Shown here one piece after another: positions 58,159 through 64,000 of a DNA stretch of 64,000 nucleotides. Origin of the DNA: Enchytraeus crypticus (lineage: Eukaryota; Annelida; Clitellata; Enchytraeida; Enchytraeidae); NCBI GenBank assembly GCA_905160935.1, contig CAJHZI010000649.1, positions 1,663,501-1,727,500 of the forward strand, given 5' to 3'. The notes below the pieces were generated by a model. It saw nothing but the letters and a program-made list of their open reading frames with translations. It was not told the DNA's origin and did no database searches. Positions within the stretch are counted from its first letter, which is position 1, and each line of letters starts with the position of its first letter. The translations under genes and the position numbers were made by a program.

Positions 58159-58159
58159 T

Positions 58160-58440
58160 GTTGTGTCTGGGTTGTTTGAAGAATTGACCAACCGGTGACT
58201 GCAGTTATCGTAGAAGGCGACTAGAGCACTGCGATCTAAATCAAAGTCATAAAAGACATTCGGGTTGGTGAGCGCCTAGGCTCCAGAAATTGCTACAAAA
58301 TTTTATAGAGCTAATAGAAGGGAGAGTAGGGAGACTGATGACATGGTGTGGAACAGAGAGGAGTAGAGAAGGTCTATTGGTATCCTGACCCTTTAGTTAA
58401 TTTGGGATTAAATGGAAGATGATGATGATGCTGATGACAT
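58160..58440 (+). repeat. T1 LINE 3'-end, longest copy
   Basis: gaagaattgaccaaccggtg, gtagaaggcgactagagcac, acattcgggttggtgagcgc, ctccagaaattgctacaaaa, ttaatttgggatt and a GATGATGATG end. It is the best reference copy for the family in this window. Confidence 0.82.
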
Positions 58441-58641
58441 GTAGGCCTACATGTATAAGTGTACACTGTGTCCTTTGTAACTGACACACCATTTTACAAT
58501 TGTAACTCATAACAAGGTAACCGATGTTTCTTGAAATTAATTTAACCTGATCTACCAGCAGCCAATTATTAACAAAAAGCAACAATACTGAGTCATGAAG
58601 TACGTATACATGCTTGTTTAAGACTTTTTCGGAACATATAA

Positions 58642-58790
58642 AGCTGGCAAAGCTAAGGTTAGCGTCAGTTTCCTCACTCGAGAGCGATGTCAGTGACGGG
58701 CGAGCTCAGGATTTGAACCCCGCACATACTGATCCGCGGTTAAGCGTCTTACCGACTTCGCCACTGGCTGGAGCCAGTGGCGAAGTCGGT
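58642..58790 (-). repeat. S1 SINE with palindromic 5' end
   Basis: Full minus-strand S1 (58642-58773) whose first 19 bases (ACCGACTTCGCCACTGGCT on the plus strand) are followed, after GG, by their exact reverse complement (58772-58790), forming a 40-base perfect palindrome at the 5' end. Confidence 0.9.
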
Positions 58791-58799
58791 AATATATAG

Positions 58800-60590
58800 A
58801 AATTTCTATATCTTTGATATAGAAATTTCGTTTGAATAGCTTTAAAAACGGGAAAGTTATAAATTTGCTAACACGAAATTATTTAAATTTAAAATTTAAC
58901 GCGTGCTGCCTATCATTATGCTTACAGTAGCCATACTTTGTGTTAGAGTACAACATAGTTTTAAAAGTTCTCATATGTCATAAAAACTCGTAATATTGCA
59001 AATTACGCAGCGGTATGGTAAGCAGCCATAGTATTGTATGGTATGTAGTGGTGTTTCCTGTCATAATAGACATTTTGCTATTCACTTTTTGCAATTTCAT
59101 AATATTGACATTTCGCATGTTATACTTATTCACTTAATTGCTTTTTAATTTTATCTTTTGTACTTGTCTACCATTTAATTGGTGAAATAAATAAATAAAA
59201 ATAGTAAGTAGCGGTACATTATAAAGTCATAGTATAGCTTTTAGTTGTATGCATCGTGGGGTTATATTTAAATAAGACGTTACATTATTGAAATAATCGG
59301 CTATTGAAATTATACCCGCCAGGTAGCAGAGCTTTAATCAGCGTTACTTTAGACAGACAGAGAAAACTGTCTCGTTTTACTTCTAATATGTAATGCCTCC
59401 GAAACGCTATTGTCGCGTGCGTGATTATACATAGTCTATAGAAACTCTAATACAATTAACCTGATTTGTGTGTGAATTAACTGAATTTTAATAATATGGA
59501 AATTTGCCGATAAACTGCAGCTTAGTCTTATGCATAAACTTAACTTAATTATACTGGTTCAGGAAGTTGGGAGTCTTGTAATACCATATAGTTTAATAGT
59601 AGATTTCATACCTTCTCATCACATAATGATATTGTAAATGAAAAAATACAATTGAAATTTATCTAAGTCATGCTCACCAGTAGGCCTACGCATTATCCGG
59701 TACGACACCCATCCACACAATAATATCGTAGTTGTAGCGGTAGTAGTAGTAGTAATACAGTAGTAGCGTACATAAACAGCAGGTAACAGCTAGAGTGCTA
59801 CAGTTATCAATGACAAAATCGAGAATTTTTGGGACAAAATCAAGCCGGCGAGCAAAAAGAAGGTCTTAAAAGCGGTGCAATTTCCAAATTTCAGAAAAGG
59901 TATATAATTAGTCAAAATATGCAATCAAATTTACCTATTTTATATAGCCCAGTTTCTACCATTTCTTACCTGTAAGGTTCCTAAGTTTGCTGTTCGGATT
60001 TCTACAGGTTATTTACAGCACTAATCGGAACCTGATTAAAAAATTGTTGTTGTTGCGGTTGTGAGTACAATATTCGTCAGCATTAATAAAGAAAAACAAG
60101 ATTTTTGGACATTTAAACTTGGTAAATATTTATTAAGTTTTTGAAATAACTATATATACTAATACTAATTCGGTAATCATGCTGTATTCTATACCCATTG
60201 CACCTTAGATATCTGAATATGCTAGGCATGTTATATGCTCTTATATATGCTCTTTGAGAACTGGATCATCATTTCATCAGGTCACACTGCTGCTTTGGTT
60301 GGTCGGTCATTTGGATTAAGTCTGCGATGATCGAGTTTCAGCCTGGGTAAAACGGGCTACCCTGAAGTCTTGAAGAGAAGGCATTGGTGCTTCTGACCTT
60401 GACGTTAAACCCACTAAAGAGCTTCTTATATATTTTTTGATGACATTTATTCCAAAATTGATACGAACGGTGATGTTTATAAGACTATCACTCGTATTTG
60501 ACCCATAAAGCCACTGTTAAAATGAGTTCTTAGTTTTCTGTGAGTTTGATCGCAAATATCTTTAGATCTTAATCTTAAATAATTGAAATA
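58800..60590. other. Intergenic; LINE tail and R1 copy
   Basis: 59080-59195 ends 'ttggtgaaataaataaataaa', typical of a CR1-like LINE 3' end. 59785-59890 is a reverse-orientation R1 copy (gagtgctacagttatcaatg, aagccggcgagcaaaaag). 60240-60420 is GC-richer, ends 'gaccttgacgttaaaccc' (reverse of the GGTTTAACGTC motif) and looks like an unidentified repeat. No gene seen. Confidence 0.4.
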
Positions 60591-61211
60591 TATGTAAATT
60601 GTTAATTTCAAATTACATACTTGCCTTCTGCCCAAGGAATTTGAGATACACCGTCCGGTCGTTTCCCATCATAGCAGCTCAATCCCTGGGGCTCTTTTAT
60701 GGCCGGAAACATAAATTAATATTATTGTTATTATTTATATTATTATTTTATGTTGTTAAATTTATATTCATTAATTCTACTAAGAATTTATTAACACACG
60801 AAAGTGCTTTCTTGCCTAATATTTTTATTTGATTACTTAATGATTTATTACTATAATATATAATAATATACATAATAACTTACATATTATACTTGCACAA
60901 ATACGAGCAGCTTACAAATAAAATTCTAATTAATAGCATAGCTAAATGATTTAACTCTTTTATAGATTAAATATAAAAGTACTGAAAGATTTATTTAAAT
61001 CTACAAAAACGTTTAATCAGTTAGCTGTGCTAATTAGAATTCCATTTGCCAGTCATTGATTATGTTTGTCTATTTAAAGTCTTTGATTATGGTAGTCTAT
61101 TTGCCAGTCATTGATTATGATAGTCTATTTACAGTGTTTGATTGTCTATCAGCCAATTTTTATTTATGGTTCAAAGCTACTCTATGTGATCTTATGGCTA
61201 GCTAATCATTG

Positions 61212-61553
61212 TGGTTTAATTATTTACAGCTAGAGCCAATTTTATCATCTTATTTTTTCCTGCCTCCGATGTTTTTCAGCGGATTTGAACCCTGTATTTA
61301 TAGATTCGTAATTGAAAACCTAATCGAGGATCAAATGGATCAGTCTTAAACAAACAACGGATATGTGACATATATGACACATGTATGGTTTAATTATTTA
61401 CAGCTAGAGCCAATTTTATCATCTTATTTTTTCCTGCCTCCGATGTTTTTCAGCGGATTTGAACCCTGTATTTATAGATTCGTAATTGAAAACCTAATCG
61501 AGGATCAAATGGATCAGTCTTAAACAAACAACGGATATGTGACATATATGACC
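61212..61553. repeat. 174-bp tandem duplication containing a tRNA-like B-box
   Basis: 61212-61379 and 61386-61553 are nearly identical. On the minus strand each contains GGTTCAAATCC preceded by a tRNA-like stretch, suggesting a duplicated SINE. Confidence 0.85.
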
Positions 61554-61884
61554 CATTTTTGTGACGTAATGCAGCTGTTAGAGCAGGCACATCCATCTAT
61601 AACCATCACTTCGACTTCTTCTCATCTGTTTCTATAAAGAATTTAATCAGTGATAAATGAAATGGTTATGGCAACAAATTTTTTGTATATACATATATAT
61701 TCATAATTTTCTTCAAGAATATTCCTTCGTATATGCCATACAATCACAGATTTTTGAAATTCTAAGTTCTAATCTTCACTTTTTTCAACCTTTGACTTCT
61801 ATTAAAATTAGGATAGGGTTAGAATCCTAGTACCGCATTTCTGAATTTTTTTGTCTCCAACATGATTATGTCATATTGATTATT

Positions 61885-62240
61885 GTAGAGGCATTGGAAA
61901 TTATGCGATTATGGAGAAGGATGGAAAAGATTAGATGAACTGACAAAATTACAAATAAAAAAGTTTTTCAAAGAGTCAGTGCAGATAGACAGTTAATAAA
62001 TGTGATAAGAAATAGAAAGCTGGATAGGATATATTATAAAGGGGGATGGTTTCCTAAAAGGATCTAATAGGAGGAAGAATTCAAGAGAAAAGAGTTAGAG
62101 GAAGTCCGAGACATGGGGTGCTGGATGATCTGATAACAAATTCTTATATAGAGATGAAAAGGAAGGCTGAGGATAGAATTTGGTTGGAAAAGTTATATGC
62201 TATGGATATGGACCTGCCATAAGACAGTTCACTAGAAGGA
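61885..62240 (+). mobile_element. RTE-like LINE C-terminal fragment, decayed
   Basis: Same family as 46029-46605: an ALEIMRLWRRMEKIR-like start, RVSADRQLINVIRNRK, then several stops, ending in the shared 'atgctatggatatggacctgcca' block. Confidence 0.7.
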
Positions 62241-62454
62241 TTATAATTTATTTTAAGCTTTAATATATATTCCTGTAAGCCTAGCTTTATAATGAAGATA
62301 ATGATTTTGCTTTTAACAGATACTACTTAATGTGAGTACAGAAGCCACTGATTTCAAAATCGTCAAACTTAATCGAAGTCATCTGATATTGTAAAGAGTG
62401 TCTAAAGTGTTATTCCAACAAAAGTATGTGTTTAAATAAATATTATATATACAT

Positions 62455-62474
62455 GTATATATTCTTTTATATAT

Positions 62475-62530
<56 letters not shown>
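62455..62530. repeat. (TA)n microsatellite
   Basis: TA run with two short interruptions. Confidence 0.93.
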
Positions 62531-62531
<1 letters not shown>

Positions 62532-62544
62532 TCCCCTTGCTGTA

Positions 62545-62660
62545 TCCGTATCCGGGTTGCTTGAAGAATAGACCAACCAGGTAAATATTCATGTGTCGTA
62601 AAAGGCGACATAAAAACTAGATCCAAACCAACGTCAGAAAGGGCATTCGGCTGGTTGTTT
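62545..62660 (+). repeat. T1 LINE 3'-end, truncated copy
   Basis: ggttgcttgaagaatagacc, gtgtcgtaaaaggcgacata, aacgtcagaaagggcattcg; it stops before the second half of the family. Confidence 0.78.
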
Positions 62661-64000
62661 TAAAATTTGTTATGTATATTTTGGTTTTTCTTGTATTTCT
62701 AAAACTTAAGTTTCATTGCATAAAAATGCATAAGTTTCTGTACCAACTTTTATGCAGCATAGGGCCTACAGGTATAAGCAAATTGTTAAATTATGAATAT
62801 GATTTGTGTAATGTTCAATCAATGTTAGAGAATCAAAGTAGAAATGAATTCAAATGTTTCTATTTATGAGAGTCTGTACTATCTAGTAGTATAAGAGTAT
62901 TGTAGAGCTGGATTCTGGTGCTGTGTCTGCAGTACTGTGGTTGTGGTACATTCATTGCCGTACATACAAAAAAATTTCTTAATTTCACGAACAACGTCTT
63001 TAAAAATCAAAATCTTTTTCTCTAAAATTAAAAATGTAGAAATAATTGTTATTAATATTTGTTAGTGTTAGTTGTTGGTGTAGCGTGTTACAGACTTACA
63101 GTATTATTGGTGATTCTCATAAATGTTTGGCATCTATATTTAATTTTAAAAGAAATGAAAATGGTAATTACTTAAATTACCAATAAAAAACTAAATACAT
63201 AGCGATGATTTGACATTAAGTTGAGACTTGGAATAACAACATTAATTATGCGATATGGAGCAAATTTGTAATTGAGCAATTACTGGTAGCATAATGAATT
63301 GTTGTTACTCATACTTCATCCTATCAATAATCCAATATTTATCAATAGATACTCTAAATCTCGAAGAGGCTAAGAGGGACTAACCGAGAGCTGTAGTTAC
63401 TTAAATCATAAGCTGTAAGGCTCTACGATGTAACTTACTTACTTGTAAGTTGTATCTTATAACCATTATATGAAGACATATATCTGAGAGATCACAATAT
63501 AGATACTAGATAGTAGATACTAATGGATAGCAAAGCAACTGTAGCATGCTGCATGCCATAGATATGTAATATTAATGAGTAATAACGTATAATAAGTTAA
63601 AAGTTTCACTATGCTCTGAGTGGCCTTAATCAGAGCCGAGTCCTAGGCATGACGAAAGTTTTCTAATTTTTACAGACTGGTTGATACCCTGTGTTTCTGG
63701 GAATTTTTTTATTTTCTTTAAATGTTTATTTCTATTTGTATTTGTAAGTGATTTGGTGTTGAAGCTGAAATAAACACAAATCTCTTTCTCACTCTCAGAG
63801 CCAGAGTCCTAGGCTTGATAAAACTGACAAGTAATCAGCAAGATTATTTTTGTGAAATTTAGGCTGACTTTAACATTCATGATGATCAGGAATCAATCTG
63901 ATTCATTAATCGTGAGACTCGCGCTGAGTCGTGAGTGAGTCGTGAGTCAGCATGGAGCACATGTATTTCTCACTCACTGACTGAGATATATTCCATATTA
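62661..64000. other. Intergenic; LINE 3' tail at 63640-63800
   Basis: 63745-63790 (gtgatttggtgttgaagctg then aaataaacacaaatctct) matches the 3' end of the LINE at 16726-19646. 63620-63850 also carries the gccagagtcctaggc-type block seen at 42135. No gene seen. Confidence 0.45.

Overview
This is a gene-poor, AT-rich and repeat-rich stretch of an animal nuclear genome, almost certainly from an invertebrate. The evidence is GT-AG introns of hundreds to thousands of bases, a metazoan tropomyosin whose C-terminus ends in the invertebrate-type ELTGF, an ARMC6 gene, CR1/Jockey-like and RTE-like LINE remnants, tRNA- and 5S-derived SINEs, Tc1/mariner-like non-autonomous elements, and long GATA, TA, TC and TTGA arrays. 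I cannot name the phylum from sequence alone.

Four host genes can be supported. (1) 769-3333, minus strand: three exons encoding a 234-residue protein I do not recognise, with a KEN motif across the first splice junction and a short heptad-like stretch. (2) 9130-14496, plus strand: ARMC6 in five coding exons, 471 residues, with a 50-bp tandem repeat starting at its stop codon. (3) 16298-38092, minus strand: a complete but divergent high-molecular-weight tropomyosin in nine exons. The internal exon sizes are 126, 134, 118, 71, 76, 63 and 70 bp, the canonical tropomyosin pattern, giving 292 residues with an 8-residue N-terminal extension. (4) 49294-51217, minus strand: a two-exon BTB/POZ protein of 261 residues with a C-terminal CxxC-x8-CxxC motif. 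ARMC6 and tropomyosin are convergent, with stop codons about 1.8 kb apart.

Layout: 1-3.4 kb unknown KEN-box gene; 3.4-9.1 kb intergenic, with a 5S-derived element, a fold-back repeat, a 700-bp GATA array and a 788-bp mariner-like element; 9.1-15.3 kb ARMC6; 16.2-38.1 kb tropomyosin, with LINEs in introns 3, 4 and 8 and tetranucleotide arrays at several splice acceptors; 38.1-49.3 kb intergenic repeats and minisatellites; 49.3-51.3 kb BTB gene; 51.3-64 kb repeats only, including a second 788-bp mariner-like copy and an RTE-like LINE.

The genes show no functional linkage. The most unusual points are an array of broken copies of the 5' third of tropomyosin exon 2, each keeping a splice-acceptor AG; TTGA-type microsatellites at most tropomyosin acceptors; splice-acceptor-like sites just upstream of all four start codons, compatible with 5'UTR introns or spliced-leader trans-splicing; and a 5S-rRNA-derived element flanked by inverted repeats.
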